Shown: positions 23,685 through 35,275, numbered from the stretch's first letter. The stretch: DNA of 64,000 nt from Triatoma infestans (GCA_011037195.1 JAAEAF010000609.1:249964-313963); one strand, 5' to 3'. Notes: generated from the letters alone by a model not told the origin. Translations and numbers: made by a program.

Positions 23685-24669
23685 AAAAATCTGGTTTGAA
23701 ACACTCACACACCTTTCTCTTACTTCAGTTCTCAAAATTATAATTGACAAATTTTATAGTTTGTGTACCAAATTTAATGAAATTCGTCGAAAACTGAAAA
23801 AACTGTTAAGTAAAAGCGCATTTCCGGTTTACTAATTCTTTAAAACTCGGAATTTTGGCTATCTATTTATTTCTAATTAATTTTCTTTGGATGATAGAAT
23901 TGTATAATCAACCTTGATAGCACTTTAGAGAAAAACAAACCCCACCTCTCCCCTAAAAGTGGCCTTAAATGAATTTTCCCAGAGAAATGTTCTAAATAAA
24001 AGTTGTAGATCATTGTATGTTTAGTTTAGATAAAAAGTTTAAAAAAAAATCGGCGAAGCCATTTTTGAGAAAATTGCGAAAAAGTGAAAACATCATTTAG
24101 TAAAGGGGTAAAGTAAACGCACTTCCGGTAATCCGATTTTTTTCAAACTCAGAATTTCAACAACATATTCAATTCTAATTAACATTATTTAGATGACAGA
24201 ACTGTCTAGCAAACTGAAATATCACTTTAGATGAAAACCTAACCCCACCTCTCCCCCAAAACTGCCCTTAAATGAATTTTTCCAGAGAAATGTTTCAAAT
24301 AAAAGCTGTAGCTGGTTGTATGTGTAGTTGATATGTCAAGTTTGAAGAAAATCGTCGGTGCCATTTTTGAGAAAAACGCAAAAAAGTAAAAAAAAAACTA
24401 ATAATGTGGGTTGAGGCATTTTGACAGATAAGTACAGTTAGATCCCATGGTGGTACCTAAACGGAATATCAAGTTTCAACTTTCTGCGGTTTTTCGTTTT
24501 TGAGCTATGCTGTTCACATACACTCGCACACACACACAGAGACCATTTGCTAAAAACCACTTTTATGGACTCAGGGGACTCAAAACGGATATTCGGGTGA
24601 AAACTCGATATCGAAAATTGACACGATTACAATACTTTCTCTTACTAGGAGTAAAGAGAAAGTAAAAAA
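23685..24669 (-). mobile_element. Family C repeat, near full length
   Basis: Reverse-oriented copy starting aaaaatctggtttgaaacac and ending with the hairpin cttactaggagtaaagag followed by an A-run. It has the tandem units and a CA microsatellite (24517-24540). It is about 985 bp long. No coding sequence. Confidence 0.75.
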
Positions 24670-24889
24670 GGAGATACAAATGATTTAGATAACAATAAAA
24701 GTAATCATTAAAAAAAAAATAATCGTTTAATACCGAACTAGGGTACACAGCTGTCATTTTCTAAGACATAATGTAAAATGTCATCAACAAGAAAAGATAT
24801 GTGATGCTTAGTGTTCAAATGATTAGGGGAACAAACCTTGATTCTTCTATACTATCCTAGACTGACTGTTCTCCATATATACTATTGTG

Positions 24890-25262
24890 AAGTAACTGGA
24901 TCTATGTGTAGGTAGGTGGTTAGTTGAGGCGATGAAGAAGAAGTGGAGGCGGCTCGACCGGTAGTGGTTGAACGCGGGGGCAGTACCGCCAGTAGTAGCA
25001 ACACAGTATAGACGCGTGACTGTGCCAGACAGTGAGTGTGTGTGTCTGTGTGTGTGTGCGTGTCTGTGTGTATAGTGAGTCGGTTGGTGGTGCCGCCGCG
25101 CGTGTCCTGCCGCCCCCTATTCATTGCCGTCCCCCACTGCCACCACAAACAGAGTATATATACTTCGGTCACTACGCCCCTCAACCACTTACTCTAACGT
25201 TGCATCCAGTCAACATCACTTCTTTCTAACATCATACACGATCACATATTCTAAAGGTAAGG
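24890..25262 (+). promoter_or_regulatory. CpG-rich island with TATA box and possible first exon
   Basis: In an AT-rich window this is the only stretch dense in G, C and CpG (gccgccgcgcgtgtcctgcc at about 25092). It includes a TG repeat, then a TATA-like gtatatatac at about 25152. About 95 bp downstream is a good splice-donor match, ctaaag|gtaagg at about 25256. Between them is a T/C/A-rich leader without an ATG. This fits a promoter with a short non-coding first exon of a host gene on the plus strand, whose coding exons would lie further right or outside the window. The open frames over it on both strands are low-complexity. Only transcript data could confirm it. Confidence 0.4.
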
Positions 25263-26640
25263 CTTAAAAAAAATTGTCATAACGCTCATTTTGGCTTTTT
25301 CTTTTAATTTATTAAAGTAAGAAAAAAAAAGGAAAGTATTTCTAAATAGGATTAGCACCTAATAAAAAATGAAAAATTGATAAATAATTGTGGAAGAACA
25401 TTTACAAATAAAAATAAAATTAGTACTCAAAGAATCATAATTATTTTATTATACAAATTAAAATTTATTATACACCTATAATACACCTATAATAAATATA
25501 CAAAAATTAGATGGAATACATGTTGTAAACTTGGAGTCCAAAGCTCCCAAATGGTTCGTAAAAAAGGTATCTGAAGTTCTGAGGTTGAAAGGGAATTACT
25601 GAACTATTTATCATTATTCCCATTTGATTCTCTCGCTGAATGCTTTAATTTCCCCTTCTCTTATGAATGTATGCAATAAATTAAATTAGTTATTTGCCGG
25701 CGGTCCCCAATAGAAATAATAATGAAGTATTGATACTGTTATTAAATAAATTACGCCACTTTCATAACTTAGTAGAGGAAAACAATGAAAAGAAAATATT
25801 CGCTAAATTTGTACACACAACTATTCTGACAATATCATTTAATAATATGATATTATTTCCGCGAGCCATTTTTTTTTTTTTATACTAAACAATGGTAAAA
25901 ATATCATTTTATTATTTTTTACCCCTCATTTTTGTCATCATAGTTTGAAGTTTTCATTATCCATTGTTTTGCGTGCGATATTTTGATATTACCAATTTAC
26001 AGTACTTGATGTCCATATGTTTATTTTTGACAGAAACATATGTTTTTTTAAGTTCACTCAATTAATAAATATTTTATTAAATTTAGTTTTTTTTAAATGT
26101 AGTATCATGGAAGGGATAGTTTTTTTTTTTTTTAATTTTGATTTTCGTACGTCAATATTTATATTCTTCCTCTGAAATTCAATTTTATGTTTTTTTTTTT
26201 AAAACATTTTGGCTGACTAGAGGATCAAAGGACCCTATGGCACAAAAAAAAACACACAAAAAAAAACAGATTTGTTTATAAACCCTTGTATTAAATTATT
26301 AGGTTAATACGAAAATCATCGTCAATAATTGTTTTTTTTTTTTTTAGATATTTTCGAAAACTATAAGCTTTTGTATCAGAATTTCAAAATTAATGAATTT
26401 TCACAGTTCATATTATTTTGTTTTTATATTTCCTTTTGAGTATATAATTATTTGTGATTTTTGTCTCTAAATATGCAGCTCAAAAATCAATTCATAGATA
26501 TTTTTTTGACGCAAAAGTCAAAAAAGATCTTAGTAGAGTTTAGAAAAAACTATGATGTAAAGCACATCAATTTGAAGTGTTTAGGATATTGGATAGTGTG
26601 TGCCATTTCTTTTGAAATTGGAAAAGTGAAATTTTCAAGT
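25263..26640. other. AT-rich sequence, possible intron
   Basis: Starts after the candidate splice donor. A/T homopolymers throughout. The open frame at 26461-26643 (60 residues, lysine- and isoleucine-rich) has no recognisable domain. Confidence 0.4.
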
Positions 26641-26659
26641 TGAAAATTTTGTGTGTGTG

Positions 26660-27447
26660 TGTGTGTTTTATTTGAAAGGTGTACAACATCTAAGGTCCTT
26701 CGCACCTTTTGTCTTATCTCTGATTGGACACTATACTGATTGGGTTACACTACTAATTATCTAACAAAGAAAATCTAACGACAACTGGCCTAACATATAA
26801 ATAAATCGAACTTATATTGTTTCTATAACTACTTGGGGGTGGAATACTTGACATTCCTCACACCCCTCACGGATCATATCCTAAACTAAAACTAATATGT
26901 ACATTTACTGTAATTTACACTTACCATTACGCATTCATACAGACAAACATACCGATAAATACTTACATAGTGAAATGCGCTCATATCTACTAATAAATAC
27001 TTCCAAGCAAATAAATACATACACACATTAAAAATGGACAGTCATACTACACATATACGCACTAAACTCAATATTCCTCGCACCCTAAATAGAAACTATA
27101 CCTAAACTAACATATTTATACTATTTACACTATATTCTTTTCCTACCATTCATACCTTGCCGGGGAGCCAATCCCGACATAGACCCCCACTCCTCCAGAA
27201 GACAGTGGCTCCCAATTATGTACATTTAAAGTACAGGAAAGTACTTCCTGTAGAGAAGAAGTCTGCCACTCCTATCCCGATACTGCCCCCCGCCGCATTC
27301 ATTCATACAACCATTCTTACAGCCTAAGTCTAAATCTAACATAAATGAATTCTACTTATAGATCTAAACAAAAGAGAAACCTATATACAGCAATTTATAC
27401 GATTCTAACTTAAAATTTTCAGAATAGTGTCCATTAAATTAGATGCA
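26660..27447 (-). mobile_element. I-like LINE 3' untranslated region
   Basis: Continues downstream (minus strand) of the coding remnant at 27448-27721. It contains a GC-richer block (27160-27300, with ggctccccggcaaggtatg on the minus strand) and a long A/T part. The section 26938-27230 is duplicated at 27843-28130 in the same orientation. Confidence 0.55.
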
Positions 27448-27730
27448 TTAAGTTTTAATTTCTTGTAGAAACTGCAGCGCTTTTTGTACATTGTTTTCAT
27501 TATCACTTAGAATTTCCTTAATATTATTTTCTAAGTTCACTCTTCCTTTTTGCTTCACTGTACATCGTGCATTCAGTGAATATATAGAGGACTGTTAGTG
27601 GAACGTCGCAGTTTTCGCACGTTAGCGGTGATTCTTTTCTAAAGATATGTCCATGGGTCAGCAACGTATGGCCGATCCTCAGCCTGACCAGTACGACTTC
27701 CTTACGAAAAAAGTTCAACATTTAAACAAT
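27448..27730 (-). pseudogene. I-like LINE, C-terminal coding remnant
   Basis: Minus-strand peptide with KEVVLVRLRIGHTLLTHG, then CENCDVPLTVLYIFTEC, then a basic stretch, and after one frame change NIKEILSDNENNVQKALQFL and a stop at 27448-27450. The RLRIGHTxLTHG motif followed by CxxC...H/I...EC is typical of the C-terminal end of I/R1-type LINE polyproteins, after RNase H. Everything upstream (RT, RNase H) is absent, so it is a 5'-truncated, frameshifted copy. Confidence 0.75.
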
Positions 27731-27842
27731 GTTTTGAATTAATATAGAGGTAATTCTCTATTAAGAATGGAATTAAGTGATCTGGGCACGCAATGTAAGT
27801 TGATTTAGTGTCTAAGTCAAAGGCTATCAATGAATTTTGTAC

Positions 27843-28130
27843 ATACAGACAAACATACCGATAAATACTTACATACTTAAATGCGCTCATACTAATAAAT
27901 ACTCCCAAGCAAATAAATACATACACACATTAAAAATGGACAGTCATACTATACATATACGCACTAAACTCAATATTCCTCGCACTCTAAACAGAAACTA
28001 AACCTAACTAAAATATTTATACTATTTACACTACATTCTTTCCTACCATTCATACCTTGCCAGGGTGCCAATCCTGACATAGACCTAATCCTCCAGGAGA
28101 CAGTGGCTCCCAATTATGTACATGTAAAAT
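27843..28130 (-). repeat. Second copy of I-like LINE 3' UTR segment
   Basis: About 290 bp matching 26938-27230 in the same orientation with few differences (shared: acagacaaacataccgataa, gcaaataaatacatacacac, accattcataccttgcc, gacagtggctcccaatta). It lies just upstream of the LINE coding remnant on the minus strand, so it is either a second truncated LINE or a local duplication. Confidence 0.7.
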
Positions 28131-28689
28131 CTACTTACTCTACTTATAACCTCAAGTTTTTGAGAAACAGAACTTAATTTTTTCATCACTTTTTTCTCCA
28201 TTTTTATATCAAAATGTAGTGCGTAGTAAAAATCGTAAATAAATAGATAATTAACTCAGGTATAGTAAATGGAAAACTAAGTGGTCCCATAATCCGTGGA
28301 ACGCTTTCAATTATTTATAATTAGAAAGATGAATTTATATATTACATATATGTAAAAAAAAAAAAAAGGAAAGATGTGACTTAATTAAATATTCATTATG
28401 ACTATACGTATATTCTTGCAATTTTTCAACTTCTAAATTGAACCGGTCTTTGTATATAAAAAAAAAAAAAAGTCAAAAATCGAGAGCAACTACATATTTT
28501 GCTAGGAAGACATCTCTGAATATAATTTTGGAAAGTTTGTTTAAATAAAATATTTCTAAAATAGAACAATCTCTATAAAATCTCTACTTGTAATTTTATT
28601 TTTATTTTGACGTAGGTAAATCCCAATTTTTAAAAATGTTAATTTAAATGTTAATTATTAAGACAAGTTTTACGGAAGTTCAATGGTTT

Positions 28690-29290
28690 TTCTGGCCCTT
28701 TTCCTTTAATGTCCAGCTCTTTAATGCTGAGTGTGCTAGAAATATAATACAACTTATATGAAGGGCCAGTTAATCAGATAAAACTCTTCCTCCAATTTAT
28801 CTCAATGGAATATCCATTCCGCTAGCTGACCATGTACGCTATCTTGGACTATTCTTGAACAACAAACTAAGCTGGAATCCTCACACACGGCTCAAACGCT
28901 CCGACGACTTCTCTCCAAACTGCTTGATAAATGCTTAAAATTATCGCTCCTTTATATCTCCTTACTGAGACCACTCTGGACTTACGGACTGGAACTATAC
29001 GGAACTGCCAAGCGTTCTAATCTGAACCGCATCCAAACTATCCAATCCAAAATCCTTTGCCACATTACTAACACTTCTTTCTATGTATCCAACCCCTTAC
29101 TCTCCACACAGATCTCAATATTCCTTTCGTCAAACACTCTGGCTAAAACCCGATCCACAATAAGTCCCTATAACCACTTAATCTTTAGCATAAGCCCCTC
29201 ACATCACATTCCCTCCCTGGAAATACTAACGACGCTCTTAAAGCGACGTTGGCCTTATCACTTGACCGACTACCCAATCAAGTCATGTGC
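28690..29290 (+). pseudogene. Jockey LINE, decayed RT C-terminal fragment
   Basis: Plus-strand remnant of the same family as the 46.7-50.6 kb Jockey element. HVRYLGLFLNNKLSWNPHT and RLKRS (28830-28900) correspond to VRYLGLYLDSRLTWNPHT there. The rest, across frameshifts, matches the thumb and C-terminal part: acaaactggacttacggact-type sequence (LWTYG), SNLNRIQTIQSKI and the end tcttaaagcgacgttggcc, equivalent to RRLKRRWP. It has several frameshifts and stops. It is an older, independent copy. Confidence 0.75.
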
Positions 29291-29883
29291 AAATATCATA
29301 TCAGCTTATTTACTTATTGTTAAAATTGGTTCACAGTTGTCGACAGAAAAAACGTAAGAGATAATTCCGTCTACGATAAATATCAATAGAACTGAATAAG
29401 ATTTTAAGCTTGTATTGAGAATCAGAGGAACGTACAGTAAAAATTAATAAATGGCCTATTCTCGGGGGGGAAATAATTTTGTACCCAAAAACATTCGTGA
29501 AGAGACATTTCGTGATCCGTCACTAAGGGAATATTAAATCTGAACTTCAAGTTAATCAACTGTGCTGGTACATCTGAAAAAACATTATTCTGGTGATAGT
29601 AAATTTAGAGAACCTGACACAGTGGGAAAATTTTTTTAAAGCAGCTAGAGAAAGTAGAAATTCTTATTTAGAAATTCTGACATGATGTTCATTCAATTGT
29701 AGAAGTATAAATTGATTGACTATACCAAATGCCAAAATTAGATTTGGTATTGTTAGATTTGGTGATTTGAAAGTTTTTAGCCATAAAAATTAGTTTTCAA
29801 AAAAGAGGTAAAATCTAACTTAAGATTAAATTAAAATTTAATTTAAGTTAAATTCTATATAAGATTAAATTAAATTTAATTTA

Positions 29884-30085
29884 AGGCTCGTCAACAGCTA
29901 TGAACATCTGCGCCCGGAACCTTCTAAGTGCACTGCCGGCCTCCGAACAATGTTCTCTCGTTACAGATAATACTGTCCATCACTGGACAGTAAGCTTCCA
30001 TAGAGGCTCCTAGGAAGAGAAAATCTAAGGGCAGCATAACTCCCTTGGATCAGCATCCTAAGTCCAACGGTACCGCTGATCTATA
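29884..30085 (-). mobile_element. SINE-A with atypical tRNA-like head
   Basis: The body (29884-30040) is almost identical, in reverse, to the SINE at 30540-30776. The head differs: on the minus strand it reads agatcagcggtaccgttgg, then cttaggatgctgatccaag, a tRNA-like fragment unlike the usual gggattagctcagtgg head. It may be a chimera made by template switching. Its 3' end (minus strand) runs into taaattaaatttaat repeats. Confidence 0.65.
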
Positions 30086-30539
30086 ACCAGTGACAATTCA
30101 AATATGATGAATGTGTCCTATGTGTGCAACCATGTGCGATACTGATAAAAAGGTAAAAAACACATTATGCCTAATGTCACCATCAATTTTTTTTTCCTTC
30201 GTCAATTCTGACTTTAAAGTTGGAATTTTGGATTTGTTAGATCGTTTTTTGGACAACAAATCAAGTTTTCCAAATTGTGTTGAATTATTTACTTTAATTT
30301 ATATTGAATAATCCACTTAAATTGATTAGTTGAATATTGGATCTTTTAAAGCAAGCGCAATCTGATTAATGTCTGATGATTATAAGTAAATTTAGAACAA
30401 AGCGCTTGGATGATATTTAATGACCAATAATTAATCTTAAACTAAGCCAAAGACTATGTCTAATTCACAGACTTATTGTGTTACTTTGATGGCTAACGAT
30501 TATATTTCTTCAACTGATCGATTTTTAAATATTAAACAA

Positions 30540-30776
30540 GGGAAGGGATTACCTCAGTGATAGTGCGCTGGACTAGCAACTGGAAATGTCGGGTTCGAAT
30601 CCAGTTATGCTGCCCTTAGATTTTCTCTTCCTTGGAGCCTCTATGGAAGCTTACTGTCCGGTGATGGACAGTATTATCTGTAACGAGAGAACATTGTTCG
30701 GAGGCCGGCAGTGCACTTAGAAGGTTCCGGGCGCAGATGTTCATAGCTGTTGACGAGCCTTAAATTAAAAAAAAAA
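30540..30776 (+). mobile_element. SINE-A, full length
   Basis: tRNA-like head ggaagggattacctcagtga with B box gggttcgaatcc, body with ctgcccttagattttctctt, gtccggtgatggacag, ggaggccggcagtgcac, and tail ccttaaatt plus an A-run. Flanked by a perfect 13-bp TSD aaatattaaacaa at 30527-30539 and 30777-30789. A clean, recent insertion. Confidence 0.85.
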
Positions 30777-31214
30777 AAATATTAAACAAAAATCATGACC
30801 AAACAATTAATCATTAATCAGATCACTTAGACATTAATCATTAGTCTTAGCCGTGTTATATACAAATATCAATTATGTTGGCTAAAAATCGGCTCCAATT
30901 TCTTACCAGGAACTATACTTCTAGACTAATAGTTTTATTTACTGTACGATCATATAATACAGACTTACAAATACTAAATACGAAGTATTTCATACAACAT
31001 ATATGAAGTACTGATAGGATTTATAACTGTAATAATGACAGCACTTAATAATTACATATGTGGTAACTATGTAATTCTGTAAGAATACTTTTGTCAAATA
31101 AAACCAAAAAGTTGTGAATATTTCTCTTCTACAAATCCTTAATGATTGGGCAACCAATAAATAGCAATTTATGATGAAAAAAAAAAAAATCATAACTAAT
31201 GATTGACGAATATA

Positions 31215-32009
31215 CGAGGTGTGTAAATTAAGTAATGAGACTGATTTTTTATCTTCTTTTTTTTTATTATTCAAATAAAATTACAATTCAACATTGTCCC
31301 CTTCAAAGTAACTACCTTGGGAAGCCACACAACGCTGAAGACGACTCTTCCATTCGTCATAGCAGTGCTGGAACTCGGATACTGGAATAGATTTCAGTTC
31401 ATTGGGATTATTAATTTTGCGAGACACGCCTGGCAATATAGACACAATTTAATTATGGAATTTAATTTTGATTAAGCTCTCTTTGTATTACATATTCAGG
31501 TTCTTTTTGCTTTAACTAAATGTACTTAGTAATTCATAATAGTTCATATATTTAGTTTATTTTTTTTTTCTTCTTTTTTTTATTTAGTTTATTTTTTTTT
31601 ATATTTAGTTTATTTTTTCTTCTTTTTTTTATTTAGTTTATTTTTTTTTTAATTTAGTTTATTTTATTTTTTTTTTTCTTCTTTTTTTTATTTAGTTTAT
31701 TTTTTTTATATTTAGTTTATTTCATATATTTTTACTTAACAAAAAAAAAGAAGAAAATAATTATTTATTTTAAGTGAATAACTTTCTTTTCTTTATTCTG
31801 TGTATTATTACTGTATTATTATTTATTTATTATAATTATTTTTTTCTTCTCATCTTTTGTATTCCTTTTTAGCAGTTTTTGTGTTTAAATATTTAGTCAA
31901 TTTATAATTGTTATTTATATATGTATATCAACCTCCGGCAGACGGTTTTCCATTGCCGTAGAATAATTTTTTCATTTTTTATGTTTCTATTATAATTTCT
32001 TTTCAAATA

Positions 32010-32049
<40 letters not shown>

Positions 32050-32100
32050 ATAGATTTCAGTTGGCCGGTTAGCCATGATAGTTTAACAATAATTATTCAT
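31215..32100 (-). mobile_element. mariner-type DNA transposon, 3' end, interrupted
   Basis: The end with TIR-like cgaggtgtgtaaattaagta starts at 31215 next to a TA dinucleotide. The minus-strand coding remnant (stop at 31281-31283) reads EFQHCYDEWKSRLQRC and ends SYFEGDNVEL, the characteristic C terminus of mariner transposases. The frame is interrupted at 31400 by a LINE and resumes at 32063 for about ten residues (the LTGQLKSIP junction). Most of the transposase, including the catalytic DD(34)D core, is missing, so it is immobile. Confidence 0.75.
31400..32048 (+). mobile_element. LINE family G, 5'-truncated insertion in mariner
   Basis: Starts within the last codons of the LINE polyprotein: INFARHAWQYRHNLIMEFNF then stop (31407-31470), which matches LINFCMNAWKFRYFCVQQFN in the copy at 55.9 kb. 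A long T-rich 3' UTR follows, including a tandem array of tttatttagtttattttttt units (31550-31730), then caaataaagt and an ATT repeat tail (about 32010-32046). A perfect 14-bp TSD aatagatttcagtt flanks it at 31386-31399 and 32049-32062. Confidence 0.85.
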
Positions 32101-32429
32101 TAACTTTTAATATTAGTTAGTCATCTTCTTTTTATTATACAAATTGGTCCAATGTGGGCTCTTAACAATTTTAATGTGTTCCTTCACACTTGTTTCATGG
32201 ATTCTAGTTTTTTTAAAATCAGGTTCAAATGAAGATAGATATAATTAGACTTTTAATACCAAAATATATTGTTCTCATTATTAATTTTATTCAAAAAATA
32301 TTTTTGTAGATAAAATTTGTGTTCTTAACATCCTGCTAAATCTTGAAATATAACTATCTAGAATGATCGGATGTTAAAGAAATTTTTTTTTGCCATTATC
32401 AATATAATTTTTGAGTTTCTTTTAAATGT

Positions 32430-32700
32430 TCTATTTATTCAATTTTTGTATGTTTCTTTATTTCTTTTTCTTGTTTGCATTATATATTTTAGCTTTGTAA
32501 CGTTTATTTCTTTTTGACTTGACATTTTCTCATTAAGACTGATCAATGATTTGTGTTTTTTAGCAACTCAATGAAATAGAACAGCCACATCGATTTGGTT
32601 TATCGCTGTAATCACTTAGCATAGTATATTGTTATTATTTCTTCAATATTAGCGAAGGGTCAAACAATAAACTTCAACACTTCCCCCATTATCTCAGCAC
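32430..32700 (+). repeat. Dispersed repeat family H, copy 1
   Basis: Similar to the reverse complement of 38560-38830: shared tagcaactcaatgaaat, cagccacatcga[tc]ttggttt, tcgctgtaat, and tttgtaacgttt. Diverged and non-coding. Element type unknown. Confidence 0.6.
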
Positions 32701-32756
32701 GTCTTCTTTTTCATTCATAGTGAAAACAATGGTGGATAGGCATGTTATAAGAATAG

Positions 32757-33220
32757 CAGAGACATTTTCCGTTGTAGCCTGCTTCATTTTGTGGTCATCG
32801 ACCAGTTTTTGGGCGTTCGCCCGTCTTCAGGATGCGTTTGTCAGACAGTGTGATAACACAGACTTGCACAGACCAAAAATTCAGTTTATACACTGACTGG
32901 TCTTTTTAATTGTATTTTAAAACTAATCTCTTAAACTAGGTCAAAGGGGGTATGGTCAGCTGAGTGGGAAAGGAACACGTGTTTGAGTTGTTAAAGGGGC
33001 AAATTTTCCTTAAAATGGAAACAACACGTGGGGATTTAATTTTTAAACTCTGTTGTTCGAGGGTGTTGCTCTGTGCAAGTCTGTGTTATCACACTGTCTG
33101 ACAAACGCATCCTGAAGATGGGTGGTCGCCCGAAACCGGTCGATGACCACAAATGAAGCAGGCTACCACGGAAAATGTCTCTGACGCTTTCCAGCTCTGC
33201 GGGACCAACCACCACAACAA
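32757..33220. mobile_element. PLE-derived inverted element with spacer
   Basis: Reverse arm 32757-about 32930, a spacer of about 130 bp with aaactaggtcaaaggggg and ggtatggtcagctg-like sequence, and forward arm about 33061-33220 ending ccaaccaccacaacaa. The spacer recurs after the reverse arm at 53155-53290, so it belongs to the 5' region of the parent element. Near-identical 12-bp direct repeats flank it: ttataagaatag at 32745-32756 and ttataagagtag at 33221-33232. It looks like a full-length PLE reduced to its two ends by internal deletion. The forward arm's core has ggtggtcgccc in place of gggcgaacgccc. Confidence 0.75.
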
Positions 33221-33239
33221 TTATAAGAGTAGGTCAGAG

Positions 33240-35100
33240 CTCGCATATTTATATAGTAGAATTAATATTCGTAATTGTTAATGTAAAAATGTGATATTTA
33301 TAACTACAATATAATATAATTAATATAGTAAATATATTGAGTGTTGTACAATTAATTAAGAGTGCTAACTCAAATCAATTCGATATAATATTCCATACCA
33401 ACCAGTGTCTTACTTCCCAACAACTACCCTATAAGGCCAGCGGTCAAAAAATATAATTAAATTTAATTAATTGTGTAACGGACATTTTTCTCTTTTCCAT
33501 ATAGTACTGCCTATTTTACAAGAGATAGCGCAACCGGTATGATTTGGAGTAAATTTCTTACAAGATTTAACTATGGATCCTGGTGGTTGTTGATGACGAT
33601 TTGTCAAAAATCAGAGCTTATTCTCCTCTAAGGCGGTATCCACATGGGTATCATCGCCGGTCCAATGAACCCTCTCAGTCTAATACACACTTTCGTTTCG
33701 TTTAGGCCAATTTTTATTTCGTTTTGTTTTATGAATTATCATTCTTGGTTAACCACTTGGTTTATTTACATGCACAGGAATAAGTATTAGTCAAATTGTA
33801 ATTTTAAGTTTGTTAGTTATTTAAAAATATAAGTTCTCTTCTATAGTCCACAAAGTTTATTTAACTATCAAAACTACCTCGTTTCTCTTGAGCGTCCTCC
33901 ACATTCTCGCAGCCAGTTAGAATAGACTCCCCAAACTTTATTTTCTCTTACTCTTCCTTAACTCATCTCTTTTTTTTCTTCATATATGACAGCAAAACTT
34001 ATCTGGTGCCACTGATTTTTCTGTATTCAAAGTTTATAACTTTAAAAAAAGACTTTTCAAGAATATGTATTTAAAGTTGAAATACATAATTGAAAATTGA
34101 TTACAATTTTCACGAATAAATAGAACTGACTTAAAATAAATAAGTAGTTTTTAATATTAAGAATAATACATTAGATTATTCATTAAATTTATTTTTTATT
34201 TTTTCCAGCACCTACCATAAAAATTTAGATAAATATTAAAAAAATAATACTTTCGCTTAAACTTCTTTGATCAATATTTAATTTAAATAGTTCTCCATAA
34301 CTATTGTAAATAGTATGTACAGATTTATATCGTGAAGAACTTGTTTTAAAGTTTAATATTGCTTTAGGACTTTTTCAAAAATTTTTTTTATTAAGAAATG
34401 TACGTCACTATTCCTCTTTCTAAAGTTTATATAGATTTTTCATTTTAACGTGAGTTTCGTTAAGTATGTTTAAGACTATACGACAGCACTTCTTTGGACC
34501 TGGGTTGTTGAACGAAAAAAACAAGGAAATCTAATATTTCCATCACACTAGTGATGTAAAGTCTAGTAACACTATTCTCGGAGGGGGTTAAAACAAAATT
34601 TCGTTCAGATTTCTTCCAATAACTCAAACAAAATTTAAAATTTGAGTATAAAAACAATTTGTCGTGTTTATGTATGATGTTAACATACATGCAAACTATA
34701 TACCAAAGAGAATACAATATTCTAAACGTTTCTTTTTTTTTTTTTTACGAATAAACCTAAAAAAATACTGTTTCAAGTTTAATATAAACCAGGTTCAAAC
34801 AAGCAATTACTAAAGAAAAAAAAATTGTTAGTAATAGTTGATTTATTTTTCAATGTAGCCTTAAAAGTATATTAAAAAAAAAAAAAAATCAAATGTCATA
34901 CAGGGGACTTTATAGTAACAATTGATCCAACATATAGAATGTTGCCGTGACGTAGCAAAGAATCAACCATTACAATAGCTTTCCCCGTTAGCTACTTTTT
35001 CAACCAACACACAAACAGAAAGGAAAAAAAAAGAGAAAAATAAAATTGTGAGTAGAATAAAATGAAGTAAGTTATTGAAAACAAAAAAAAAATGCAATAT
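33240..35100. other. AT-rich sequence, no recognised gene
   Basis: Mixed AT-rich DNA. A somewhat GC-richer patch at 33500-33720 has no supported frame. The open frame at 34460-34717 (minus) has no domain. Confidence 0.5.
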
Positions 35101-35104
35101 TTAT

Positions 35105-35275
35105 TTATTACTTTCTCTTTATATTGAAAGAACAAGTATTGCGATCATGTCAAAGTGAGTTTGAATTTTCATCCGAAGTACATGTTATATGGAGAATATA
35201 TATATATATATGCAAAAAAATATCTCAAAAGTAAAGTTTTTATATTACGCAGCTTTATGAAACTAAAATTTATAT
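35105..35275 (+). repeat. Diverged family C 5' fragment
   Basis: ttactttctctttatattga, aagtattgcgatcatgtcaa and atctcaaaagtaaa match the start of family C in order, with many changes. It is cut by the LTR at 35276. Confidence 0.5.

Noticed and set aside
24882..25229. Opposed 65- and 100-residue proteins at the CpG island
   Set aside because: Both consist largely of Val/Cys or Thr/His repeats from the TG microsatellite; the region looks regulatory.
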